The translations under genes and the position numbers were made by a program. Positions 1 to 8,713 of a DNA stretch of 12,141 nucleotides are shown here, piece after piece (positions within the stretch are counted from its first letter, which is position 1; every line of letters starts with the position of its first letter). Below the pieces are notes generated by a model, which saw only the letters and a list, made by a program, of their open reading frames with translations, searched no databases and was not told where the DNA came from. The stretch is from contig JBBPTG010000458.1 of the NCBI GenBank assembly GCA_038093975.1, forward strand, positions 1-12,141. The letters are read 5' to 3'. This stretch comes from Chalciporus piperatus (Eukaryota; Basidiomycota; Agaricomycetes; Boletales; Boletaceae).

Positions 1-282
1 TCAAATTGAAAGTGGCCGCTGAGCGCTCTGCGTCAACTTTGCGCCCCGTTGACCAAGTGTTGCTGACATGGCAGCATCGTTCGAGACCAAGTCTACCGAG
101 AAACACAAACACACTAACGACCACCATTCATAACGACCAAGAAATGTTTCACCATCTCGACTAAGGACACCAGCTGGCAACTATTAGGCACACTCGCAGC
201 TTGATATCGCTAAACCATTGTCATCGACCCTAACTTGCCCGCTCCAAGCCCGTCGCCCGGATCAACGTTCAACCCCAGAGCA

Positions 283-820
283 ATGGAAGAAACCAAGTCC
301 AAGGTATGATTCTATCAATTGCCTCCTGGATGTCGGTGACTCTCACAGTCGATTGTCAAACCATCAACTTAATGTCTAATTTGTCTGTCTTTCCAGGCGG
401 AGAAGGAATACGTACCTCAATTCTTCCTTCTCCTCGTGGATTGTCTTTCTTGATCGTCCTCTTATTTCATCCATTGTTTCATCTACATGATAATCATTCT
501 TCCGCTACCCCTTTGCTCGTGCACCTCATCCAACCTTCCCCGACTGGCACTTCATCCTCAATGCCCGTGACGCCATATACATATCCCCCGCACCCCCCAC
601 AACTCCAAATGGCTCCCATGAATGGGCATGGTTACGATAATGGACATACGGCTGTGAATGTAAGGTACCGCGAGCGAGATAGGGAGTACAATCGATCAGG
701 GTGACCTTCATCCCCACTCCTTCCTTCCTTCTTGTTTCAAATTCATTCATCAGGTCAAACCCATTTATCCCAACGGATGTGTCTCCCCAGGAGGCTTCCG
801 CCAATGGAAGATCTTCGTAG
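283..820 (+). CDS. Possible small gene of unknown function; 3' half supported, 5' half unresolved
   Basis: I do not recognise this protein. The best-supported part is the 3' end: an open frame from about 533 to 700, rich in Pro, Gln, Met and Tyr (PVTPYTYPPHPPQLQMAPM) and then Arg/Glu-rich (RYRERDREYNRSG). It joins through a 53-nt GT-AG intron (701-753) to a last exon reading SNPFIPTDVSPQEASANGRSS and stopping at 818-820. The phase across this intron is exact, which argues for a real coding end. A candidate start is the ATG at 283 (MEETKSK), followed by a GT donor at 304 and an AG acceptor at 397, but that frame then reads AEKEYVPQFF and stops near 456. No AG exists between about 413 and 660 to re-enter the downstream frame. 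The start, or an internal splice, is therefore wrong or lost. The low-complexity polar tail would suit a regulatory or adaptor protein, but that is only an impression. Confidence 0.35.
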
Positions 821-1511
821 GATTCGTCGTGTATTCTAGTTTACTGTGACTTTCTGTGGGCCAGAGGAGGAATGTTCCGCTTTTCCTCGGTCTCTGTATG
901 ACCATGAATAAGCTTCATGTGTATCAAGTTTCGTCAATGAACTGTGTTCTGTCAGAGGGATCTCGGGGTATCATCCTTCTCAGGGATCGTTGAGAATTAA
1001 TACTGTTAGTGGCAAAAAAACAATATCTAGGGCAGCAAACGATTTGTCTTGTGCTCAAGGTGCTGCATCTGCGAACCTAGCCGATTTTTTGGCAGCCTTA
1101 GGAACCTCGTTTTGGACAAGGTGTTAGTAATCGTGCTGTAAGACACTCTTTGGGATCGTTTAGGTGCTGAGAAGGCTTGCTTAGCTACGAAAGAGCGCTG
1201 AACAGCCGTTCATTCAAGTCGCTGTGTCGATGTGGTACTTCTGCTGTGTTATACAAGGGCTGTGGATATAAATAGGCGGACTGTAAGAGCACATCGATCT
1301 GCTGCTACGAAGTGATGGAATGGTGGAGAGACATTGAAGGACTGCAAGCACGGATTGGAACGAGCGGAGCAGTCGAAGTCACAGCGTATTCAGACTCGTA
1401 ATCGAAAGCAAAGAAAAAGGGGGGAAAGCAGTCGAGTGGGAAACAAACGCCGGGAAGCCGCCGACGCCAAGAGGAACACGGTTACAGACGATTGGAGGGA
1501 GAAGCGTACAG
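821..1511. other. Non-coding stretch between the first gene and the synthase fragment
   Basis: About 690 bases without a recognised gene. The first part (821-1000) is probably the 3' flank of the preceding gene. From about 1330 to 1525 the + strand becomes purine-rich and holds a 65-codon open frame (1334-1531) whose predicted product is very rich in Lys, Arg, Glu and Gln. That is what a purine-rich strand encodes by default, so I do not call it a gene. A TATA-like element at 1267-1274 is listed separately. Confidence 0.5.
1267..1274 (+). promoter_or_regulatory. TATA-box-like element
   Basis: The sequence TATAAATA stands alone in a mixed-composition stretch, about 60 bases before the ATG at 1334 and about 245 bases before the ATG at 1512. 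The 1512 ATG (ATGTCGGTTTTG followed by a GTGAGT donor) would suit the original first exon of the synthase fragment downstream. This is a motif match only. Confidence 0.25.
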
Positions 1512-1574
1512 ATGTCGGTTTTGGTGAGTGATGGGCGCGTTTATGTTTGATGATGGCGTGACGTGGATCAGCAT

Positions 1575-2193
1575 CAGTCTTCTCACACTCGGAAGCGGCG
1601 CTGGTGGACATTCTCAGGAATCGTCACCCCCTCCCTCTGAGCTCTCCGCCCGTTCGTTCCCCTGGACCCAGTTTCCCAGCATATCGGGCCTTCGATACTA
1701 CCCTCCTTCGGCTCCTGACCTCTTTTCCAATGACTATCTCTCGCTATCCACCGACTCCGTTATGCGGGAGATCTTCCTCAAACGTCTTCACTTCTTCACT
1801 CTAGTCCAACTTGGAATCTTCGGTTTAACGGGCTCGCGCATCTGCAATGGCAGCTCCGATGGCCACAACGCGCTCGAACGACAGGTGGAGCAATTCTACA
1901 ACGTAGGGTCTGCATTGACCTTCTCCTCTGGGTTCGATGCGAACATGGCGTTTTTCAGCTGCGCCCCCGAACCATCGGATGTCATCATATACGATCAACT
2001 CATGCACATGTCCGCGCGACAAGGCTTCCGCTCGACGCTCGTTCGCATGTCGTAGATCCGCCTACCAGTTCACCCATAACCCTGGTGCGGGCCTGGAGAA
2101 GACGTTACAGGACGCTTTGAAGAAACACCCAGATGGCATCGCTGGAAAAGTTACCATCTTTTCCATCATCGAAATCTCTACAGCATGGACGGC
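1575..2193 (+). pseudogene. 8-amino-7-oxononanoate synthase-like (alpha-oxoamine synthase) fragment, N-terminal part only
   Basis: Family members are PLP enzymes that condense an amino acid with an acyl-CoA; AONS makes the biotin precursor KAPA. Visible family features are EAALVDILRNR near the N-terminus (around 1590-1625), LFSNDYLSLSTDSVMREIFLKRL, the substrate-site stretch LTGSRICNGSSDGHNALERQ, then ALTFSSGFDANMAFFSCAPEPSDVIIYDQLMHMSARQGFRS. The frame changes between about 1630 and 1690, a TAG ends it at 2053-2055, and homology resumes one frame over (SAYQFTHNPGAGLEKTLQDALKKHPDGIAGK). A further slip falls just before the family's ESLYSMDG motif (2171-2193). There the sequence switches directly to histidine-kinase sequence. 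The PLP-binding lysine and whole C-terminal half are absent, so no active enzyme can be made. Serine palmitoyltransferase or ALA synthase relatives are less likely because the SDGHNALE and SNDYLSLS wording is AONS-like. Confidence 0.8.
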
Positions 2194-4056
2194 ACTTGAA
2201 GAACACTGTCAACGGAATGGTTGTTCGACTCCGGGCGTTAGCTGCCGCGGTCACTGGTGTCACATTGGAAGCTGGTTCTCGAGGGAAACTGGGCGGACAA
2301 GCTCATGTTCCTGATTTCGAAGGTGTTGGGTGAGAATTGGTTCGCCATGTGGGTGGTCGTTGCGTAGAGGGCTGCAATGATGTTCATCTTATCGCAGGTC
2401 AATCGGATGTATTCAAGACACCGGTCAAAGGTGAAACGTCGACCTTGAAGCTTGAAGGGCGCTGTTAATTCTATGGTGGACCAATTGAGCGCATTCGCAT
2501 CGCAAGTAATTCGTGTCGCTCTGGAGGTCGGTACCCTGGGTATCTTGGGCGGTCAGGCTCGTGTCGAAGGTATACAAGGTACTTAGGCAGACTTGACACG
2601 CAATGTCAACGTGAGGTTTTCTTTATCTCTCGCTCGTGCAACACGTGGTGACAAGACTTTTGACGCAGAAAATGGCTAGCAATTCGATCGACCAAGAGTG
2701 TTCCATCTCGGAAGTTACAAAGGCCGTCGCCTTGGGTGACCTGAGCAAGGCCATCAACGTCGACGTTCAGGGAGAGATGTTGGACTTGGACACGGCTGTC
2801 AATTCTATGGTTGCACAGTTGTCTATGCTTGCCAACGAAGTTACCCGCGTATCGTTGGAAGTCGGAACCGAGGGTATTTTGGAGGACAGGTTTATGTCCC
2901 TGACGTCCAGGGCATGTGGAAGATTCGACATCGCTGGCATCAATGGTATTCATTCGAGCACTGACACGGCATCTTGACGCCCAGGTTTTGACGGACAATG
3001 TCAACCTGATGGCCATGAATTTGACCCACCACGTGCGTTCTATCACTGGGGTCACCAAAGCCGTCGCCGCTGGTGACTTGACCAGAAAGATCGAAGCCGA
3101 TGTGCGCGGTGAAACAAGGAATTGAAGGAGACCGTTAACGGCATGACTGAGAGTTTGAGTTTATTCGCCGATGAAGTCACTCGTGTCGCAAGAGAAGTTG
3201 GTACGGAGGGGCGCGTGACTGGAAGGTGAGCCGAAGATTTCTGGATAACGCAGCGTACTGATGTCGGTGGGTCGCAGGATCTCACGGACAATGTCAATGT
3301 CATGGCTGCTAACGTGGGTATTCATTTATTTGTCTTTGCCTTCTGCTTTAACATGATGTGCTTTAGTTGACCTTGCAAGTGCGAACCATTGCGGTTGCAA
3401 CTGTGAGTATTCTGGGATTCAATTTTGAATCTTAGTTAACGTTCTTCCAAGACCGCCGTCGCCCGTGGTGACTGACTCAGCAAATTATCGGCGTCTCTGT
3501 CTCCGGAGAGATGTTGCACTTAGTCAACACCATCAACGGCATGATTGCACAGTGGGCTATCTTCGCCAAGGAGGTCGAGAAGGTTGCCTTCGAAGTCGGT
3601 ACGGAAGGTCAACTAGGTGTCCAAGCCGAAGTCGGCAACGTTCAGGGTATCTGGCAATTACGTGCGTTACAGTTCACGCGGTCGTTGGCCCGGGTGTTTC
3701 TCATGTTGGATTCTTTGCAATGCAGGATATCCGTCCCATGACCGAAATCTTGACAACGCAAGTCCGTGGGTTCGTTCAGATTGCCGCTGCAGCCATTGAA
3801 GCTAGCGGAGAGATGGACTCGCTGAAGACTCAGATCAACCAAATGGTTTTCAACTTGTAGGATCACACTGCTGCGAGGGAGGCCGCCGGGTTGGCCAACA
3901 GATCCAAGTCGGAGTTCCTGGTCAATATGTCCCATGAGATCTGGTACGTTACACGAGTATCATTCACACTTCATTTCAGCGGTTTGCTGATATGAACATA
4001 GGACGCCAACGAACGGTGTTATTGGTATGACGGAGTTGACTCTGTTAACGACTTGA
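2194..4056 (+). pseudogene. nik1: Nik1/Os-1-type (group III) hybrid histidine kinase, HAMP-repeat region and H-box only
   Basis: Group III hybrid kinases sense osmotic stress, feed the HOG pathway and are targets of phenylpyrrole and dicarboximide fungicides. Successive HAMP pieces are visible: [17 protein letters not shown] (2196), [37 protein letters not shown] (about 2463-2575), EVTKAVALGDLSKAINVDVQGEMLDL (about 2711-2790), [20 protein letters not shown] (from 2985), DLTDNVNVMAAN (3278), [42 protein letters not shown], then [17 protein letters not shown] and SKSEFLVNMSHEI. The phospho-accepting His is still encoded (CAT 3933-3935), but HEIR has become HEIW across the intron 3944-4001. Introns at 2611-2668, 3226-3277, 3314-3366, 3403-3451 and 3944-4001 keep GT-AG ends. 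Stops lie at 2331, 2584 and 3858. One-base frame breaks lie near 2881, 3115 and 3472, and several family segments are deleted. The rest of the dimerisation domain, the ATPase and the receiver are missing. The N-terminus is replaced by the synthase fragment and the C-terminus by GCN1. Confidence 0.92.
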
Positions 4057-4680
4057 CAAGGAGAGCATGACCGATACTCGATGCGAGGACCATGAGACCG
4101 AGATCATCAGCATTTTCCGGACGTTGCTTGTCGGTGATGATGGTGCTGTGAGGACGGCAGCAGCGCAAGCTTTTGACATGCTGCAAGAGCACATCAAACC
4201 CAAGGCCATCGACCGGACCATCCCAGCATTACTGGAAGCCCTTCATCAGCCCGGGAAAGCTCCAGCACTGCCCTTCAAGCCCTCCGGGAGGTCATGCTGG
4301 TAAGTATCAGCTGGGCTGTAAGTGATGATTTCTGATCTACCTGATAGATCCACGCACCGACTATCTTCCCCGTTCTAATTCCCACATTGATCGCGACACT
4401 GATGCCTGTTTTCAGCGCTCGAGCTCTTGATGAAGCACCCCGGGCTCTGTTAGGATCTATCGAGGGTCCAGAAGGATTGAACATGTTGATGCTCCTACTC
4501 CTCGGGTGGTGCGTTCATTACTCCCTTCCTGGATATGTTGTTCCCTTAACGTCCGTCCACAGGACAAAGAGCGATGCACCGCCGGGCCGTGCCAGCTCAT
4601 GTGCACTCCTCACCCTGTTCTGTGAGCAATTCGAGCTCGGCTCCTCTGTACCGAGTGGACTAGACATTCAGTTTGTTGGA
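4057..4680 (+). pseudogene. GCN1: GCN1 fragment (HEAT-repeat region, later part of the protein)
   Basis: GCN1 is a very large ribosome-associated HEAT-repeat protein that delivers uncharged-tRNA signals to the eIF2-alpha kinase GCN2. Visible family sequence is EDHETEIISIFRTLLVGDDGAVRTAAAQAFDMLQEHIKPKAIDRTIPALLEALHQPGK, then after a one-base loss near 4259 SSTALQALREVML. A 48-nt intron (4300-4347) follows, then HAPTIFPVLIPTLIATLMPVFSARAL. An internal deletion then joins SARAL to RALLGSIEGPEGLNMLMLLLLGW. A 54-nt intron (4509-4562) leads to ASSCALLTLFCEQFE. After about 4645 the matching frame shifts again (LYRVD) and meets TAG at 4661-4663, where the family has Trp. Similarity fades by 4680. It begins only about a dozen bases after the kinase homology ends. 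A different GCN1 piece lies at 11150-11535. Confidence 0.85.
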
Positions 4681-4879
4681 CATGGCCAACCTCGTCTTCC
4701 AGCAGTACTGTTGTGTTTGAGGATGAGGTACAGTATGTAGGACTGGAGTTCCAAACACAGATGGATGTCAGCCTTTTCTCATACTCCAACCACGATCGAA
4801 TGGTACTCTCGCTCTCGTGAAATGGTACAAACTGCGTTTTCAGTCTTCAAGTTACAAAACAATAACCATGCACTGTCTA

Positions 4880-6475
4880 TCATTGCGAGACGCTGGGCCT
4901 GATGAGCTTCTCGACTCCAGGAGGGAACTTGTAGTCGCCCTGATGTCTGACCTGCCATCACAAACAGGCATTGAGTCAACTTGAACGTGAAAGCAAGCTC
5001 GACAATCTTACCTCGTCAAAGATCTCCATCTCCAACAAACTCTTGTCATGGCTCCAGAGCTCACTAGCACTCTCCACCTTACCATCCCTCACGCATCGTG
5101 TGACTTCATCAGCCTGGAAGTGCCACCCACTTCCAACATACTCAAACTTCCTCGTCTCTTCCTTCACCACAGTCCCTGACTTGCCATCCTGGAAGTACTG
5201 CAGTGTGAACGACTTGGGGCAGTAGATGGGCGCAGCGATCACGATGATCCCACGTTCATAGCGGATGACGACACCAGTCTGGTATGCTGCGGCGTTGATG
5301 TTGGCACTCATTATTGCTTGGGCTGCGAGCGTGTTGAGAGACGAGGAGGAGGTGGGGGAGAAGGTTACTGTGAAGGGAGCACTGCGATCGACACCTGTCA
5401 GCGGCGTTTTGAGCATGCTGCCGGAGATGTGGGAGGGTTTAGCACCCTTGTTGGAGGGGTGCTCATACAACACGAGGATGGCCTGAAGACCGATCAGATT
5501 TATGTGTTATGAGGATGGAGTGGTATACGTACCCAGATCATAGGGTAAGGACCACTGATATCATCAAATTAGTGAAGTCGAACAAAATGCCAGATCAATC
5601 ATGTTCACTTACAGATCGAGAAGTGCACCACCACCCGGTCCAGAATTCGGTGAGTCAGTGGAATCTCTGAAATACGCATCGTAAACATGGGTAGAAACTA
5701 AGCACAGTCACTCACCGCCGATACCGAAATTTCCGGACAGGTCAGCCTGCAAGGCAACAGGTTCACCGAGGACACCGCTCTCTGCGATCTTCTTGACCTC
5801 TTTCGTGAGGGGCTGGAAACGCATCCAGAGAGCCGCCATGAAGAAGACACCATTCTCTTTTGCGGCTGCGAGGAGTGATTTGAGTTCTGCGGTGTTTGAT
5901 GTAACAGGCTTCTCGCAGAGTGCGTGCTTCTTTGCCTTGATACCATCCAAAACATTTTCATGATAGAAGGTGTGAGGAGTACCTGTATGGACCTCTCTGA
6001 GTGTTTCTGCACTTGATTCCAAGCTGGCACAAACCGATGTAAAATGGGGTCGATGTTCTACACATCGCAAATCAGATTGCGAGATTCATGCCAGCATGCG
6101 ATCGACATGAACACATACGCTGTCTGCATACACCTCGGCATAACTGCCATACGCCTTGATGGAAGGGTCCCCGTTGGCAAATGTGGTGATGAGTTTGGTC
6201 GCGGACTCCACGCTACGGGAACCAGCTGCGGTCACTTTGTGGAATACGTCGTCAAAATCACGACTATAAAGCCGAGCCAGCGAGTAGGGATTCATGACCC
6301 GGATGATCTTCACCCGCGTCTTTGGGTCAACGAGCGCATCCTTGTTGTACATCCATTAGCATCGGTACACATCCTTGGGACCTTGAAGGTGGTAACTCAC
6401 CTCGATGAAGGCGCTCGCGATCCCACCAGTCGAGATAATACTCCAATGGAGCACAAAAGGTTGAGTGGAATTCCT
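4880..6475 (-). pseudogene. Gfo/Idh/MocA-family oxidoreductase (dihydrodiol/xylose dehydrogenase-like), nearly complete but frame-broken
   Basis: This NAD(P)-dependent family oxidises sugars or trans-dihydrodiols. It is the best-preserved gene here. Reading down the - strand the exons are 6475-6401, 6340-6314, 6263-6119, 6057-6035, 5982-5716, 5666-5613, 5554-5533, 5482-5012 and 4951-4880, with GT-AG introns of 49-61 nt. Visible are the nucleotide-binding start (WSIISTGGIASAF; the usual WGIISTGRIASAF has Gly where Ser stands here), KVTAAGSRSVESA, GTPHTFYHENVLDGIKAKKHALCEKPV with the conserved EKP lysine, and MAALWMRFQPL. After these come GWHFQADEVTRCVRDGK and an end VRHQGDYKFPPGVEKLIRPSVSQ before TGA at 4882-4880. 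Damage: the expected start in good context is AGG (6475-6473) rather than ATG; one extra base in the T run at 6041-6044; a phase error at the 6313-6264 splice; net loss of bases before GGGALLDL near 5635. Long open exons and intact splice sites suggest a recent loss, or some consensus errors in an otherwise working gene. Confidence 0.85.
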
Positions 6476-6804
6476 GGTTTCGAGATATTTTATACCGTCT
6501 TCCACGTCGGCATCTTTGATGAGCAGGTGAGCTAGCTCAGGGAGTGGCGGTCCGGATCCCAAGATAAGATTAGAACTGAATTGTTGCTGATTGTTTGAAT
6601 CGGGACATGGCAAGGTCAGTGGTACTAGCCACGAGAGGTAATCGGGTGAGACTCGGAGTACACGATCCCTCGAGTTCAATCATCTAAGAGTCTGTTCGGT
6701 AGCTTGGGGTGGGTTGTGTACTAGATCCCGCCTATACAGTCCGATGTAGCATAGGCAAGCATACCGGTGTCGACAGGACGACGAAATTTGGGATGGCTAA
6801 CGTT
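6476..6804 (-). promoter_or_regulatory. Spacer between the SEC13 relic and the dehydrogenase, probable remnant promoter
   Basis: This stretch lies upstream of the dehydrogenase on the - strand. It holds a TATA-like TATAAAATA (minus strand, within 6484-6494), only about 10 bases before the presumed former start codon. That is closer than a usual TATA-to-start spacing, so the match may be accidental. I cannot align the rest to the missing SEC13 C-terminus (family pattern GDGKVTLWKE). No other gene is recognisable. Confidence 0.3.
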
Positions 6805-8086
6805 ACAGCAACCCACCGCGAGGATGTTTCCCGTGAGACTCCACCGAGACACGCCAGACAACGTCAGGGAGTTTACCAGAAGTCGCGGGGGTGTTTGGTG
6901 CTGCTGTAGATGATGGGTCAAGGGCGGCCTTGACCCACGGAGCGGTCGGGGTGTCTTTCGTCCAGATAAGCACAGACTTGTCCTGTAGCCTCCCAAAAAA
7001 CACTCAGGGTCGTACAGTACGCAAGGTTTATTTGTTGCACACACCTGTGAGGCCGTCGCGATGTAGCTCCGTGGAAGACCAATGTTGGGTACCCATGCAA
7101 CGTCACGAACCCATTCAGTGTGCCCCTCCAGAGTCTCCTCTTCGATCCAAGATTGCGTATCCTCGCGGAAGCCCCAGATCTTGACGAAATTATCACAGCC
7201 AGCACTGGCGAAACGCTTGAATGGGGCGGGCTGGGCTGTTGTGGGTGAATGAGAGAGCCGGGGTGGGTGGCAGGTGCCCAGGAGATAGCATTACATCCGA
7301 TAACGTGGCCGCTGAAGATGCCAGCTACTCATTGGCCGTCATCTAGTTATAAATCATGAATTACAGTGATGCATAATGGTTAGCGCGCTAGGCGGGATAG
7401 GATAGAATATGTGTGACAAAACGAACGAACCTTTGAATGTGAGTACAGAAAGCTTGCCGTCCCAAAGAGGCACAAGCTAAGATGGCACCGAGTTTGTGGG
7501 GGGCCCAAGAGATGGAGTTGACTGCGCATGCATGCTGGACCACGTCAGTGCAGATGAGTTAGACATTGGGGAACGAACCCGAAGCGGTGTGTAACATGTG
7601 CTCCTTCACCTTTGTCCATCCACCAGCTGAAGGTCCTTGCGTTTGCTCTCTCCAGATGAGCACCTTTCCATCATACGAACACGATGCAAGGATGTTACCG
7701 AACTTGGGGTGTGCCCAGGTGACTTGCCGCACAGGACCGGTGTGGCTAATGATGGAGAAGGACAAGAGGTGATCAATCAATGGTCCCGTTTCGTGTTTGT
7801 ACGAGAAAGCCGAACCATTGGACTGTTTGACCTCCTGACTTGGATGGTTCACCGTCAACGATGTTGAAGACCTTGACGGTATGGTCAGAGGAGCATGTGG
7901 CGAGGCGTTTTCCGTAGTAGTCGTGCTGGGCATCATGCTGGATATGAAAAGCGAGGAGAGATGAACATGTGGTAACTAGATTCAAAGCGTATGCGTACGA
8001 TCATGTCCTCATGCGCGGTCTCGATGGGAACCGCATCGGTGGTCGTTGCGGAAGGCTGTGGAAGGCTGTGAATGCCAATTGAGCAT
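6805..8086 (-). pseudogene. SEC13: SEC13 WD40 protein, N-terminus damaged and C-terminus missing
   Basis: Sec13 is a six-bladed WD40 protein shared by the COPII outer coat, the nuclear pore Y-complex and SEACIT/GATOR. On the - strand the exons end or start at 7999, 7937-7816, 7745-7579, 7521-7431, 7342-7045 and from 6982 down, with GT-AG introns of 57-88 nt. Visible family text: [164 protein letters not shown] and PDVVWRVS. Damage: a 10-bp tandem duplication (8051-8070) shifts the only near ATG (8086-8084) out of frame; an extra base near 7461-7466; TGA at 7331-7329 where Trp is expected; a shift in the proline-rich linker; an extra base near 6844. The last blade after GNILAVGC is lost. Confidence 0.92.
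8051..8070 (-). repeat. 10-bp tandem duplication at the SEC13 5' end
   Basis: GAAGGCTGTG occurs twice head to tail (8051-8060 and 8061-8070). Because 10 is not a multiple of three, the second copy puts the ATG at 8086-8084 out of frame with [10 protein letters not shown]. With a single copy the frame from that ATG would be open into the SEC13 reading frame. Whether that ATG was the true start is uncertain. Confidence 0.8.
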
Positions 8087-8198
8087 GGGGACGAAGACAG
8101 ATAAGACTGACCATCTCGAAAAAAGATGTCGGTGTGGGAGGCCACGAAGGAGGCGGTGGCAACGGACTGCGCAAATGAGACAGGTGCAATCAACATAC

Positions 8199-8640
8199 CG
8201 CACTTTCCACATCGCGACCAAAAAGTCCTTTTCCTCTGCCAACTTGTCGGGACAGCTTACATACACAGACCTATGCTCCATTCGAATTCAGTTGACCGCG
8301 GAGAAAGTGAAATGATACGCACCGGACGAATCCACCTACTTTTCCTTTGCGTAAACGAGGAATATCGGCAGGCATGGGCAGGTTTCCTTCGAGAGGAATG
8401 GCTGTGACATTGATTCGGAAATCACGCCTTGCCACCTCGGGTAAATTTGAGGGTTGGGTCGTTTACATGAGGTATGCGTCTCTGAAGTATTTCGATGCCG
8501 ATGTGACCATCCTGAGTTGATGTGTTAGCCATGATACGGGCAGATGAAACCGAGAAGGGGACGCACAATTATGGGTGCAGAGTCGAGCAACCTGAGGGCA
8601 GCAAGATCTGGTTCCCTGGGGAGTTTTCCAGACCAGCCAT
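8199..8640 (-). pseudogene. M19 membrane (renal) dipeptidase fragment, N-terminal part
   Basis: M19 dipeptidases are zinc enzymes that cut dipeptides, usually anchored at a membrane. On the - strand one exon reads SGKLPREPDLAALRLLDSAPII up to 8567. A 55-nt intron (8512-8566) follows, then DGHIGIEILQ and VTAIPLEGNLPMPADIPRLRKGKVGGFVR. A 52-nt intron (8271-8322) leads to SVYVSCPDKLAEEKDFLVAMWKVR, ending at 8199. The family signature is DGHxD, whose His and second Asp bind zinc. Here it reads DGHIG, so one ligand is lost. A one-base frame break lies near 8422-8428. Homology stops after WKVR; the following candidate intron (8167-8198) is only 32 nt and no DTLEQID-like continuation follows. The rest of the metal site and the barrel are absent, as is a recognisable membrane anchor upstream. 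SEC13 sequence begins about 110 bases further on. Confidence 0.82.
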
Positions 8641-8713
8641 GGTTTACCTTTACTTTCTCTCCCCCATGACTCGTGCTCGGACCTGCTTCTGTTTCAACAC
8701 GTCCATCCGGTGA

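Noticed and set aside
1334..1531. 65-codon Lys/Arg-rich frame 60 bases after a TATA-like element
   Set aside because: The composition follows from a purine-rich strand. There is no recognisable domain or splice support, and the frame runs over the probable first exon and intron of the synthase fragment.
2606..3058. 150-codon open frame on the - strand
   Set aside because: It lies fully antisense to the kinase HAMP exons, whose + strand translation matches a known family. It is a shadow frame.
1575..4680. A single functional fusion protein (synthase-kinase-GCN1)
   Set aside because: Several in-frame stops and frame changes occur in each part, and no splicing choice I could find removes them all.
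4681..4879. Coding remnant between GCN1 and the dehydrogenase (VVFEDEVQYVGLEFQTQ in one + frame)
   Set aside because: It looks somewhat protein-like but matches no family I can name. The rest of this 200-base stretch is probably the dehydrogenase 3' flank.
6044..6535. 163-codon open frame on the + strand
   Set aside because: It is antisense to the first exons of the dehydrogenase, crosses their introns and has no family motif.
8167..8198. Third intron of the dipeptidase gene
   Set aside because: It would be only 32 nt, shorter than every other intron here, and what follows does not continue the family sequence.
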